Shown here: positions 1 through 9,221 of the stretch, piece after piece | How the letters are laid out: each line of letters starts with the position of its first letter | Numbering within the stretch: the stretch's first letter is position 1 | From: Mesorhizobium sp. M2A.F.Ca.ET.046.03.2.1 | GTDB taxonomy: Bacteria > Pseudomonadota > Alphaproteobacteria > Rhizobiales > Rhizobiaceae | NCBI RefSeq assembly: GCF_003952425.1 | Contig: NZ_CP034449.1 | Span: forward strand, 6,622,001-6,686,000 | Length of the DNA: 64,000 bases | Direction of reading: 5' to 3' | Notes under the pieces: generated by a model | Database searches by the model: none | Seen by the model: only the letters and a program-made list of their open reading frames with translations | What the model was told of the DNA's origin: nothing | Translations under genes and position numbers: made by a program

Positions 1-1278
1 CTTGGCCTGATCGCCGGCGGCAACGGCATCATAAGACTCCACCGTCTCGTTGCCGATCTTGACCGTAGCCGCAGTTCCAGGCGCGGCCGTCGTGACGACG
101 TCGTATGGCACCGAGTTCTTGGTCAAGAACGAGGTCGCGATATCGCAGGATGTCGTGAACTTCGCGGTGCCGACCGGGTTGAACTGGAACCTGCAGTCGC
201 CGGGAGCCGCCGTCACCGTCGCGCGGGTGTTCTGCTGGGCGGTGGCCAGAGCCGGGTTGGCGGCCGAGGTCAACGCCTTGAACAGCGGGAAGGTGCAGAC
301 GATGCCCAAGGCCAGTCCGGCCATGATGATCGGCTTGCGGCCGATCTTGTCGGACAGCCAGCCGAACACGACGAAGAAGATCGAGCCGATGGCAAGCGCG
401 ATGGCGATCATGATGTTGACCGACTGGGCGTCGACCTTCAGCACGTTGGTGAGGAAGAAGAGAGCGTAGAACTGGCCGTTGTACCAGATCACGGCCTGGC
501 CGGCGGTGAGGCCAAGCAGCGCCAGAAGGGCGATCTTGGCGTTCTTCCACTGGCCGAACGCCTCCGTCAGCGGCGCCTTGGAGCCCTTACCCTCGTCCTT
601 CATACGCTGGAAGGTCGGCGACTCCGACAGCGACAGCCGAATCCAGACCGAAACGGCGAGCAGCAGGAAGGAAACGATGAAGGGAATGCGCCAGCCCCAG
701 CTTGCATAGGTTTCCTTGCTGAGCGAGGCCTGCACGATCAGGATGACGATGAGCGACAGGAACAGACCGAGCGTCGCCGTGGTCTGGATCCATGAGGTGT
801 AGTAACCACGGCGATCGTCGGGCGCATGCTCGGCGACATAGGTCGCGGCGCCGCCATATTCGCCCCCGAGCGCGAGGCCCTGCAGCATGCGCAGTCCGAT
901 CAGGATCACCGGAGCCGCGATGCCCCAGCTCGCATAACCGGGCAGCAGGCCGACCAGGAAGGTCGACAGGCCCATGATCGTCATGGTGACGAGGAAGGTG
1001 TATTTGCGGCCGACGAGATCACCGATGCGGCCGAACACGAGCGCGCCGAACGGGCGCACCAGGAAGCCGGCGGCAAAGGCCAGCAGCGCGAAGATGTTGC
1101 GCGTCGCCTCCGGGATCGCCGGGCTGAAGAAGGTCGAGCCGATGAAGGCGGCCAGCGAACCGTAGAGATAGAAATCGTACCATTCGAAAACGGTGCCGAG
1201 CGATGAGGCGAAGATGACTTTCTTCTCCTCCCGCGTCATACCGCGGCTGGTTCCGCCGGCGGCCGATGCCATTGCCAT
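1..1278 (-). CDS. MFS transporter, metabolite:H+ symporter (MHS) type, C-terminus cut off by window edge
   Basis: I translated this frame directly. It is open from an ATG at 1278 to the window edge, giving 426 codons with no stop. The N-terminus carries the MHS-subfamily signature FEWYDFYLYG before the first membrane segments. The MFS loop motif GRIGDLVGRK follows, and its second-half counterpart SDKIGRKP appears after the central loop. Between them is a run of hydrophobic helices. MHS members are inner-membrane proton symporters for organic acids, proline, betaine or similar solutes. The substrate cannot be read here. The late segment (about residues 370-410) is an unusually long hydrophilic stretch between helices, as in several MHS carriers. 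GGGAGG lies 7 bases upstream of the ATG. The family is certain; the substrate is unknown. Confidence 0.85.
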   Translation of the reverse strand, partial: MAMASAAGGTSRGMTREEKKVIFASSLGTVFEWYDFYLYGSLAAFIGSTFFSPAIPEATRNIFALLAFAAGFLVRPFGALVFGRIGDLVGRKYTFLVTMTIMGLSTFLVGLLPGYASWGIAAPVILIGLRMLQGLALGGEYGGAATYVAEHAPDDRRGYYTSWIQTTATLGLFLSLIVILIVQASLSKETYASWGWRIPFIVSFLLLAVSVWIRLSLSESPTFQRMKDEGKGSKAPLTEAFGQWKNAKIALLALLGLTAGQAVIWYNGQFYALFFLTNVLKVDAQSVNIMIAIALAIGSIFFVVFGWLSDKIGRKPIIMAGLALGIVCTFPLFKALTSAANPALATAQQNTRATVTAAPGDCRFQFNPVGTAKFTTSCDIATSFLTKNSVPYDVVTTAAPGTAATVKIGNETVESYDAVAAGDQAK

Positions 1279-1556
1279 TTGAATATCCTCCCGTGAGATC
1301 CCGTCTGTCCTCGATGGCTGCGCGCCGCACTCCTCCGAACGCAGACTCAAAAACGCAGCCAACAAAGCAAAAAATGACAGAAATGACGGCCGAAAGGCAC
1401 CGCGACGATGGGATTATGACTTTGGTATTAGGTGCGGTGCGGGAGCGGCGCAGTGCCGGGAGCGGTTCATTTCCAGCGTTAGGCAACCAATCCGACGCAC
1501 ATCCTCTTTGAAAGGAGCGTTTTTCTCAGTATCCACGTGAAGCGTACGCCGTAGCC

Positions 1557-2024
1557 TTAACGATCGAGCGCCAACGTCTCGTCGTTGATTATCCCAAGAC
1601 GGGCTTCAATCATTGCTATCTCGTCGGGCGAGGCGGCACCAGACGCCTCTATCTCCATGAAGAGTTGCTCGAAGCCGCCCGGCGTTACTATTGCGAACAT
1701 CTGCCCGGGCTCGTCGCCAATGTTGCGCCAGCTGTGACGCACGTAAGGGGGCAGAACGACGACAGTGCCTGGAGGGGCATCGAATTCTTCGTCACCGCAC
1801 TGGAAAACGATAAGTCCCGCAAACCACCCTAAAAAACCTCTGTCTCGCGCGTGTGAGTGTGAGGGGGTCGGGCCTTTCCCAGGGAGAGTGAAAGTTTCCC
1901 ACATTCCGAATGCGCCGTTGGTCTCGGCGGCAGTGGCATGGACGACTACCTTCGCACCATGTGGCGCTTTGGCGAGGCGCTCGCTGCCCGGCGTGGAGAT
2001 AACTGCTTTCTGAAAGTCCGACAT
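1557..2024 (-). CDS. Cupin-domain protein with a locally scrambled metal-binding motif
   Basis: A 155-residue single-domain cupin, taking ATG 2024 as the start; an in-frame ATG at 2108 would add 28 poorly conserved residues. The second half is a standard cupin strand set (FQCGDEEFDAPPGTVVVLPP, then RHSWRN with the motif-2 His). In motif 1 the frame as given reads HSHARDRGFLGWFAG and lacks the metal-binding Glu. Dropping one base from each of three short runs (1863-1867, 1831-1836, 1802-1807) restores HTHTRETEVFRVVCG. That fits the cupin consensus HxH-x4-E-x6-G exactly, and the net change of three bases keeps the downstream frame. Small cupins of this kind are often metal-dependent or sugar/ligand-binding proteins. 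No specific reaction can be assigned. The gene stands alone, codirectional with the MFS gene. Confidence 0.7.
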   Translation of the reverse strand: MSDFQKAVISTPGSERLAKAPHGAKVVVHATAAETNGAFGMWETFTLPGKGPTPSHSHARDRGFLGWFAGLIVFQCGDEEFDAPPGTVVVLPPYVRHSWRNIGDEPGQMFAIVTPGGFEQLFMEIEASGAASPDEIAMIEARLGIINDETLALDR

Positions 2025-2136
2025 GACCGCCCCCACTGGTTGAGTGGGGAACAATAGCATGGGATCGATTGCTGGTTCAGCCATTGGTGGCAGAGCAGCA
2101 TTCCGCACGAAAAACCCCTGCGCCCATTTCTGGCTT

Positions 2137-2928
2137 CTAGGCCTTCAGTGCCTCAAGCAGGCTGACCGCCGCCAGCATGTCGCGTTTGCGGGCCGAGCGG
2201 CGCGCGACTGCCTCCGCGTCCTGGCCCCAGTGCTCGATCTGCCAGTCCTCGTCGACATGGGCCGCTGCCCAAGCTTCCTCGGCGTCCAACTCGCCGAAAT
2301 CCACGGCCAGCGCCAGCAGCGCCGAGCCGGTCAGCGCCGTCATAACATGGATGGCGGCCAGCCGCATCGGCTCCGAGCGTTGGCCAAGATGCGCGCCAAG
2401 GATGGCGATGGCTTCGCGCGGCTGCTCGACATGGATGACGCCTTCGGCAAGATTGAAGCGCGCGCCGAGGCTGCCGCGTGCCCAGTCCAGCACCGGATCC
2501 CACAGCTTGTTCTGACGATCGACCAGGCCTTGCGGACCGTCGGCACGGTAGCAAAGCAGATCTGACGAAGCGAAGCGCAGCACATCCTCCAGCACCGCCT
2601 GCGGATCGGAGACGACACCGTCTATGGCGGTGTTGACAAGGCGCATGACCGGCATGGTCACGGGATCGATGACCTCGCCCTGGGCGCTGAATTCGTCGGC
2701 CACGAGTGCCGCAGCCCTTTCGGTTGGCAGCACCATCACGGCCTTGCCCGGCGTGCGCACCGGACGGCCGTCGAGATGAACGGTAAAGCCGTTTTCCACC
2801 GGGACAACCGAAACCGCCTTGTAGAAACGCTTCGGCAGCGGCGTCTTCATCTGGATCTGGGCGCGGCGCACGGGATCGGGATCGGAAAGCAGTTTTCCGG
2901 CTTCGAGGTCTTCGAGGATGTCGCGCAT
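2137..2928 (-). CDS. ATP12-family chaperone for F1-ATPase assembly
   Basis: A 263-residue protein matching the ATP12 family throughout: an N-terminal segment with KRFYKAVSV and LDGRPVRTPG, the central core with DLLCYRADGPQ and the helix WDPVLDWA, and the C-terminal HVDEDWQIEHWGQDAEA. ATP12 binds the alpha subunit of F1 during ATP synthase assembly. It is found in mitochondria and alphaproteobacteria, which supports the taxonomic placement. The start at 2928 is preceded by GGGAG. That Shine-Dalgarno lies next to the stop of the upstream EamA gene only 10 bases away, so translation is probably coupled. It is the last gene of a three-gene minus-strand unit (pseudouridine synthase, permease, ATP12). 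Confidence 0.9.
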   Translation of the reverse strand: MRDILEDLEAGKLLSDPDPVRRAQIQMKTPLPKRFYKAVSVVPVENGFTVHLDGRPVRTPGKAVMVLPTERAAALVADEFSAQGEVIDPVTMPVMRLVNTAIDGVVSDPQAVLEDVLRFASSDLLCYRADGPQGLVDRQNKLWDPVLDWARGSLGARFNLAEGVIHVEQPREAIAILGAHLGQRSEPMRLAAIHVMTALTGSALLALAVDFGELDAEEAWAAAHVDEDWQIEHWGQDAEAVARRSARKRDMLAAVSLLEALKA

Positions 2929-2938
2929 GTCGAACTCC

Positions 2939-3856
2939 CTAAACTGTTGGCTGCCTGCGCGCCGGCCGGTTGACGATGATGAGACCGGCGGCGATCAGGG
3001 CCAGAGCCAGGAATATCCTGGTCGTCGGCGCTTCACCAAGGACCACCGCGCCGCACAAGACGCCGAACACCGGCGACAGGAAGGCGAAGCTCGACAGACC
3101 GGACGCGGGGTAGCGCCGAAGCAGCCAGAACCACAATACATAGGTGAAGGCGACGATATAGAAAGACTGGAAGAGCAGCGCCAACGTCGGCAAGGTTGCA
3201 ACCGCGCGAATGGGCGGGCCGGCCAAGGGCATCACCAGGACACCGACTATCGCCGCGCCGGCCAGTTGGTAGAGCAGCAGTTTCTCGGCGCTGGTCGCCA
3301 CCAGTTTCGAGCGCTTGATGACGATGCTGGTCGCCGCCCACAGGACGCCGGAACCAAGGCTGAGCAGATCCCCCAGAAGGGTCGTGTCGCTGCCCGCGAC
3401 AATGCCGTCCGAGAACACGGCCACCAGGCCGCAGAAGGCCAGGACAAGCCCACCGAGCTTGCGCGCGTTGATGCGCTCGCCGAGCAGGAAATGACCGCCG
3501 ATCAGCACCCAGAACGGCATGGTGTTGACCAGCAGCGTGTTGCGGGCGACGGTCGTGTATTCGAGGCCGATATAGAGGCACAGGAACTCGATGCCGAAAA
3601 ACACGCCGACGACGACGCCGGCGGCCAGCGTCCCATCCGCTTCGAACAGGTTGATGCCGCGCAGCCGGCACCAGCCAAGCACGCAGGCTCCCCCGATGAG
3701 CGAACGTGCGATCGAGACGAAGACAGGGTCGTAGCCTGCGTAGGAGATCTTGGCCGCGACGTAGTTCAGTCCCCACGAGAAGGTCAGCCCGACCATGATG
3801 GCCGCTGCCGCCATGTCGACCGCGTCGCGGCGATCCAGTGCGGGCGCAACGGTCAA
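2939..3856 (-). CDS. EamA-type DMT-superfamily permease
   Basis: A 305-residue inner-membrane protein with about ten hydrophobic helices arranged as two EamA repeats, for example GLTFSWGLNYVAAKISYAGY in the first half and the conserved LSPVFGVLCGAVVLGE at the end of the second. DMT permeases export amino acids, nucleotides or other small metabolites; the substrate is not readable here. The start is a TTG at 3856, supported by GGAGG seven bases upstream; that Shine-Dalgarno lies in the last codons of the pseudouridine synthase gene as reconstructed. A downstream ATG at 3814 is the alternative. The stop is 10 bases before the ATP12 start. Confidence 0.8.
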   Translation of the reverse strand: MTVAPALDRRDAVDMAAAAIMVGLTFSWGLNYVAAKISYAGYDPVFVSIARSLIGGACVLGWCRLRGINLFEADGTLAAGVVVGVFFGIEFLCLYIGLEYTTVARNTLLVNTMPFWVLIGGHFLLGERINARKLGGLVLAFCGLVAVFSDGIVAGSDTTLLGDLLSLGSGVLWAATSIVIKRSKLVATSAEKLLLYQLAGAAIVGVLVMPLAGPPIRAVATLPTLALLFQSFYIVAFTYVLWFWLLRRYPASGLSSFAFLSPVFGVLCGAVVLGEAPTTRIFLALALIAAGLIIVNRPARRQPTV

Positions 3857-3857
3857 T

Positions 3858-4837
3858 CTAGTCCTCCGCGCTCTGTTCGTCGAAGCCGAGCAGGTTCCAG
3901 CTCTGGCGCATATGGGGCGGCATCGGCGCCGTCACATCGATGACGCCCTGGTCCGGATGCGGGATGACGATGCGGCGGGCGTGCAGATGCAGGCGGTTCT
4001 GGATGCCCCCGGGAATTCCCAGTTGGTATCGGCCTCGAAATATTTCGGGTCGCCGATGATCGGGCAGCCGATATGGGCGGCGTGGACGCGCAGCTGGTGC
4101 GTGCGGCCGGTATAGGGCTCCATCTCCAGCCAGGACAGCGACTGCGCCGCCTGCTCGACGACGCGATAGTAGGAAACGGCATGGTCGGCGCCCTTCTCGC
4201 CATGCTTGGCGATGCGCACGCGGTCACCATCCGGTGTCGCCTCCTTGACCAGCCAGGTCGAGATCTTATCCTCGCGCTTGGGCGGCACGCCCTTGACCAG
4301 CGCCCAGTAGGTCTTCTTGGTCTCTCGCGCCCGGAACGCCTCCGAGAGCTTCATCGCGGCAAGACGCGTGCGGGCAACCACCAGCACGCCGGAGGTGTCG
4401 CGGTCGAGGCGGTGGACGAGGCGCGGCTTCTCGCCCTTCTGGTTGCGCCAGGCCTCCAGCATGTCGTCGACATTGCGGGTGACGCCCGAGCCGCCCTGCA
4501 CCGCTAGGCCGGCCGGCTTGTTGAAGACGAAGACCTTCGGATCCTCGTGCAGAAGCATCTTGGCGAGCACGTCGGCATCGCCCTGGTTGCGGATCGAGTG
4601 GCCGGTAAGCGGCGCATCGCCTTTCTTGTCGATGTCGAGCGGCGGTATACGCACCGTCTGGCCAGGCTCTACGCGCGTGTCCGCCTTCGCCCTGCCGCCG
4701 TCGATGCGGATCTGGCCCGAGCGCAACAGCTTCTGCAGGTGGCCAAAGCCTAGGCCCGGATAATGGACCTTGAACCAGCGGTCGAGCCGCATGCCCGCCT
4801 CGCCGGCCTCCACCGTGATCTGTTCTACACCTGCCAT
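3858..4837 (-). CDS. RluA/RluC-family 23S rRNA pseudouridine synthase, frame broken near the C-terminus
   Basis: The N-terminal S4 RNA-binding domain (MRLDRWFKVHYPGLGFGHLQ) is followed by the pseudouridine synthase domain with the catalytic-Asp motif HRLDRDTSGVLVVAR and the late motif GRTHQLRVHAAHIGCPIIGD. These enzymes isomerise specific uridines of large-subunit rRNA. As written, the frame diverges after EADTNWEFPG and stops at 3932. Adding one G to the five-base run at 4006-4010 gives a natural tail (GIQNRLHLHARRIVIPHPD and onward) ending in TAG at 3858, one base before the TTG start of the EamA gene. That fit supports the reconstruction of about 326 residues. The cause is a single-base deletion or a sequencing error. 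Which uridines are modified cannot be told. Confidence 0.85.
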
Positions 4838-4958
4838 GGATACGCTTTTCCGTTTGAAAGCGGCGCCATAGCACTAAGGCGAACAGGTTGCGAGCCAAAG
4901 ACCCAACAAAGCGCGACGATTACCCCAATCGCGGCCGATGGCGGGCTGGTCTGCTCGC

Positions 4959-5324
4959 TCAGTCGGCGGAAGATGACGGCGATACCGCGCAGACCGTCGA
5001 GCGCGTCAGGAAGCGCTTCTCGCGGCCATTGTCGAGCGAGAACATGCCGCCCCTGCCCTTCACCACGTCGATGATCAGGTCGGTGTGCTTCCAAACTTCA
5101 TATTGCGAGGCGCTGATATAGACCGGCGTGTCGCCGATCTCGCCGAGCTTGACGTCATTGTCGCCGATCATGAACTCGCCGCGCGCATAGCACATCGGCG
5201 AGGATCCGTCGCAGCAGCCGCCGGACTGGTGAAAGAGCACCGGCCCGTGGTCGGCGATGATTTCGGCCAGCAGCGCCTTGGCCGTCGCCGTGGCCGAGAC
5301 TTTGCCCAATGAAGCCCTGTCCAT
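4959..5324 (-). CDS. DUF779 protein, partner of acetaldehyde-type dehydrogenase
   Basis: A 121-residue cytoplasmic protein with the family's cysteine-rich core FHQSGGCCDGSSPMCY (Cys38, 39 and 46 approximately) and the conserved YISASQYEVWKHTDLIIDVV and GRGGMFSLDNG. Its biochemical role is not established. In many bacteria it is encoded beside an NAD-dependent aldehyde dehydrogenase of the ExaC/AcoD type, as here, which suggests a role in aldehyde or alcohol metabolism. AGGAGG lies seven bases before the ATG. It follows the dehydrogenase by about 70 bases on the same strand and is probably cotranscribed. The last ten residues differ from the usual short tail after FLTRS, a minor oddity. Confidence 0.85.
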   Translation of the reverse strand: MDRASLGKVSATATAKALLAEIIADHGPVLFHQSGGCCDGSSPMCYARGEFMIGDNDVKLGEIGDTPVYISASQYEVWKHTDLIIDVVKGRGGMFSLDNGREKRFLTRSTVCAVSPSSSAD

Positions 5325-5393
5325 GGCAATCCTCCTATGTCGAAGGGAGGGCGCCGTCCGCGGCGCCCTCCCTTCCCCTTCGCCCTGGGAGGA

Positions 5394-6911
<1,518 letters not shown>

Positions 6912-7020
6912 TGTCTGCCTCCCAGCAAAAACGGCGTCACGGAATGTGGCGCGTCGCTGGAGACACTTGCGGATGCTCTTCGGCCTGTCATCCCCAGGCA
7001 AACGGATCGCGGCCGCCGAG

Positions 7021-7038
7021 TGTCGCAGAACTGCGACA
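7021..7038. promoter_or_regulatory. Perfect 18-bp palindrome, candidate operator of the AcoR-like regulator
   Basis: TGTCGCAG-AA-CTGCGACA is a perfect inverted repeat with 8-base arms. It lies between the end of the regulator gene and the aldehyde dehydrogenase start. Position, symmetry and the outer TGTCGC/GCGACA halves suit a dimeric Fis-type helix-turn-helix. Function is inferred. Confidence 0.6.
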
Positions 7039-7054
7039 GGTCAGGTTGCGTAAA

Positions 7055-8023
7055 TCAATGCGGCCGGCGGATGCTGAAACGGGCGAGCTTGCGATGCAGC
7101 GTCGCGCGCGAGATGCCGAGGCTCTGCGCCGCTGCCGAGACATTGCCGCCGGTGCGCGCCATCGCGCGCTGCAGCACGCTGCGCTCGGCATCGTCGAGGT
7201 CCTCCCGGGCCCTGGCCGGGTCCCCGAGGATGTCCGCGGCGAGCAGGCCCTTGGCCAGGCCTTCCGACGTTATGCCGAGAGCAAGCCGCGCCGAGCGTGT
7301 CGCGCCGATCACAAGGTCGTCGGCGTCGACGGCGATCAGCGCGCCGGCGCTGCGCTCGGCAACCGGCGCAAGCAGGATGCGGGCATTGGAACAAACCATA
7401 CGGAAATTCTCGGCCTCGATACGGCGCGCGGCATCGCCCACCGCGACCGAGATAAGCTGGACGAAGCCTTCCGTGAGGTCGGAGCGGCAGGACGATACGT
7501 CGAGCGCGGCCGCCAGGTTGCCTTCATGGTCAAAGACGGGAGCCGTGGTGCAGCTCATCAGCGTGTTGCGCGAAAAGAAATGCTGGTCGCGATGGATGGT
7601 GAGCGGCCGCTGATCGGCAAGACAGGTGCCGATGCCGTTGGTTCCCTCACTGTCTTCTCTCCAGACCGTGCCGGTCCACAGGCCCCATTCGTCGAAGGTC
7701 TCGTCGTCGGCGACCGCGCCGCGGCGCTCGACGGGGATGCCGTCGCGGTCGGCCAGCATCACGCAGCAACCGACACCGCCGACCGCCTGATAGAGCCGGT
7801 TGAGGCTTCCTTCGGCCGCGCGAATCATCCGCTCCATGCGCTGCCGGGCCTGCCGCAATTCGGCTTCGGTCAGCCGCCTTGGCGCCTTGCGCTCGGCCGG
7901 ATCGAGGTGATGCAGTTGAAGGGAACGCCGCCACGAGGCGACCAACGCCGAATGGGCCGCATCGCTTCTGGCGATCGAAGCCTGGACGAAATCCGCATGA
8001 CCGGCTGCTTGCCGCCCGCTCAA
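7055..8023 (-). CDS. GAF/Fis-type transcriptional regulator, AcoR-like but without an AAA+ domain
   Basis: A 322-residue regulator. The N-terminal half is a GAF-type sensor region as in AcoR (RRSLQLHHLDPAERKAPRRL, then WREDSEGTNGIGTCLAD and QHFFSRNTLMSCTTAPVFDH). A middle region resembles a second sensor fold. The last 40 residues form a Fis-type helix-turn-helix (ARTGGNVSAAAQSLGISRAT LHRKL). Full-length AcoR activators carry a sigma-54-interacting AAA+ ATPase between sensor and DNA-binding parts. That module, with its GAFTGA and Walker motifs, is absent here, so this protein cannot activate sigma-54 polymerase in the classical way. It is codirectional with and upstream of the aldehyde dehydrogenase and DUF779 genes, which it presumably controls. 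The signal is unknown, plausibly an aldehyde or alcohol. Confidence 0.85.
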   Translation of the reverse strand: MSGRQAAGHADFVQASIARSDAAHSALVASWRRSLQLHHLDPAERKAPRRLTEAELRQARQRMERMIRAAEGSLNRLYQAVGGVGCCVMLADRDGIPVERRGAVADDETFDEWGLWTGTVWREDSEGTNGIGTCLADQRPLTIHRDQHFFSRNTLMSCTTAPVFDHEGNLAAALDVSSCRSDLTEGFVQLISVAVGDAARRIEAENFRMVCSNARILLAPVAERSAGALIAVDADDLVIGATRSARLALGITSEGLAKGLLAADILGDPARAREDLDDAERSVLQRAMARTGGNVSAAAQSLGISRATLHRKLARFSIRRPH

Positions 8024-8192
8024 ACCTATCCTCCCAGCGAGCGGACCTCCTTCCGCCCGTCGTTATATCCTTGTGGATATATCCGATGGAAGAGTTGTAA
8101 CGGTTGCAGCGGATCGGCGCTATAGGACGTTGGTTTAAGAGCATCGAGGCCCGGCCGAGCAGGCCGAGCCAGGAGATTGAAGAGGCGCCAGA

Positions 8193-9026
8193 TCAGTTGG
8201 CGGTGGCCTTAGGTTTAGACGAGCCGATCATCTTCCAGTTCTTGTAGAAGACCGAATTGATGCGCTCCACGCTGACCGAGACGATGGCGAGAAGGCCCGC
8301 GATCAGTTTTGGGAACGGAGACGGCCTGATGATGTCGACGAAGACGCAGTAGCGGCGGCCGTCATATTCGTTGACCGAGCGGTGGAACAGCGTGTCGTCG
8401 AAGATGAACAGAGGGTTGTCGTACCAGTAGTTCTTCTTGCTGCCGCACTGGACGAAGATCTCCGCCTGCACCGGGATCAGATTGTAGAGGATGCGCAGGC
8501 TGAGGCGGAGCGGACCGAAATGCCAGGACGTGGATTCGCGCTTGCTGAAAACGGATACGGCGATCGTCTTGATGTATTTGTAGTCCTTGTTGAATTCGGG
8601 AACGTTGTCGATCTTGTGCTTGCCGTACCACTGATAGACGTACATGCCGCGCCGGCCGGCGCCGAAATTGGCGTCGATGTCGGCGATGATCTCGTCCTTG
8701 CGGGCCTTGAAGACACCCAGGACCTCGTTGATCTCGCGCTGATAGTCTTCAGGGAACTGCTCGGGCTTCCAGACGCCGGGGTTGCGGTAGCAGAGAAGGT
8801 CGACAATCAGGTTGAACGGCGACAGCAGCCAGGTGAACAGGCCGTTGCCGAGGAAGTAGCGCTCGAACAGGTTTCGGTTCTTCTGATCGTTGCGCATGAC
8901 GTCGATCAGGCCGCAGACGACCCAGATCGCGGTCAGGATCGGGATGAAGTAGAAGACGAGCGCGAGAACCACGACCGCGATGGCGGCCTTGCGGAGCGAC
9001 TTGACGGTTTGCTTTTTCATTGCCAT
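8193..9026 (-). CDS. Membrane-anchored aspartyl/asparaginyl beta-hydroxylase (LpxO-like)
   Basis: A 277-residue protein from ATG 9026 (9020 is an equal alternative; 9119 would add a doubtful extension). One or two hydrophobic helices near residues 13-40 anchor it in the inner membrane. The rest is an Asp/Asn hydroxylase fold of the Fe(II)/2-oxoglutarate type: SWHFGPLRLSLRILYNLIP holds the first iron-binding His and the oxoglutarate region, and FIFDDTLFHRSVNEYDGRRY holds the second His and the Arg. Relatives include LpxO, which 2-hydroxylates lipid A acyl chains. Lipid A is therefore a reasonable but unproven substrate. A hydrophobic segment near the C-terminus (KLIAGLLAIVSVSVE) may be another membrane contact. 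The gene is isolated. No clear Shine-Dalgarno is seen. Confidence 0.75.
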   Translation of the reverse strand: MAMKKQTVKSLRKAAIAVVVLALVFYFIPILTAIWVVCGLIDVMRNDQKNRNLFERYFLGNGLFTWLLSPFNLIVDLLCYRNPGVWKPEQFPEDYQREINEVLGVFKARKDEIIADIDANFGAGRRGMYVYQWYGKHKIDNVPEFNKDYKYIKTIAVSVFSKRESTSWHFGPLRLSLRILYNLIPVQAEIFVQCGSKKNYWYDNPLFIFDDTLFHRSVNEYDGRRYCVFVDIIRPSPFPKLIAGLLAIVSVSVERINSVFYKNWKMIGSSKPKATAN

Positions 9027-9221
9027 TCGCGCGGGAAGGCGCGATCCTGTTCCATGGGACAAAATCACGGCGACCCCCGCCAGCCGTGCGTCTTGATAGG
9101 ATTTTTTGTTTCCCGGCACAATGCCGTCGCGCGGACCCGTCAGCCGGTCAACATAATATTACAATTCCACTCAACGCTCAGCCGACAGGTTCCGAGCGCG
9201 CCGACCGACGGGCCGCGCAAC

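Noticed and set aside
6912..7020. Sigma-54 promoter upstream of the aldehyde dehydrogenase
   Set aside because: No TGGCAC-N5-TTGC match was found on the minus strand, and the adjacent regulator lacks the sigma-54 ATPase domain.
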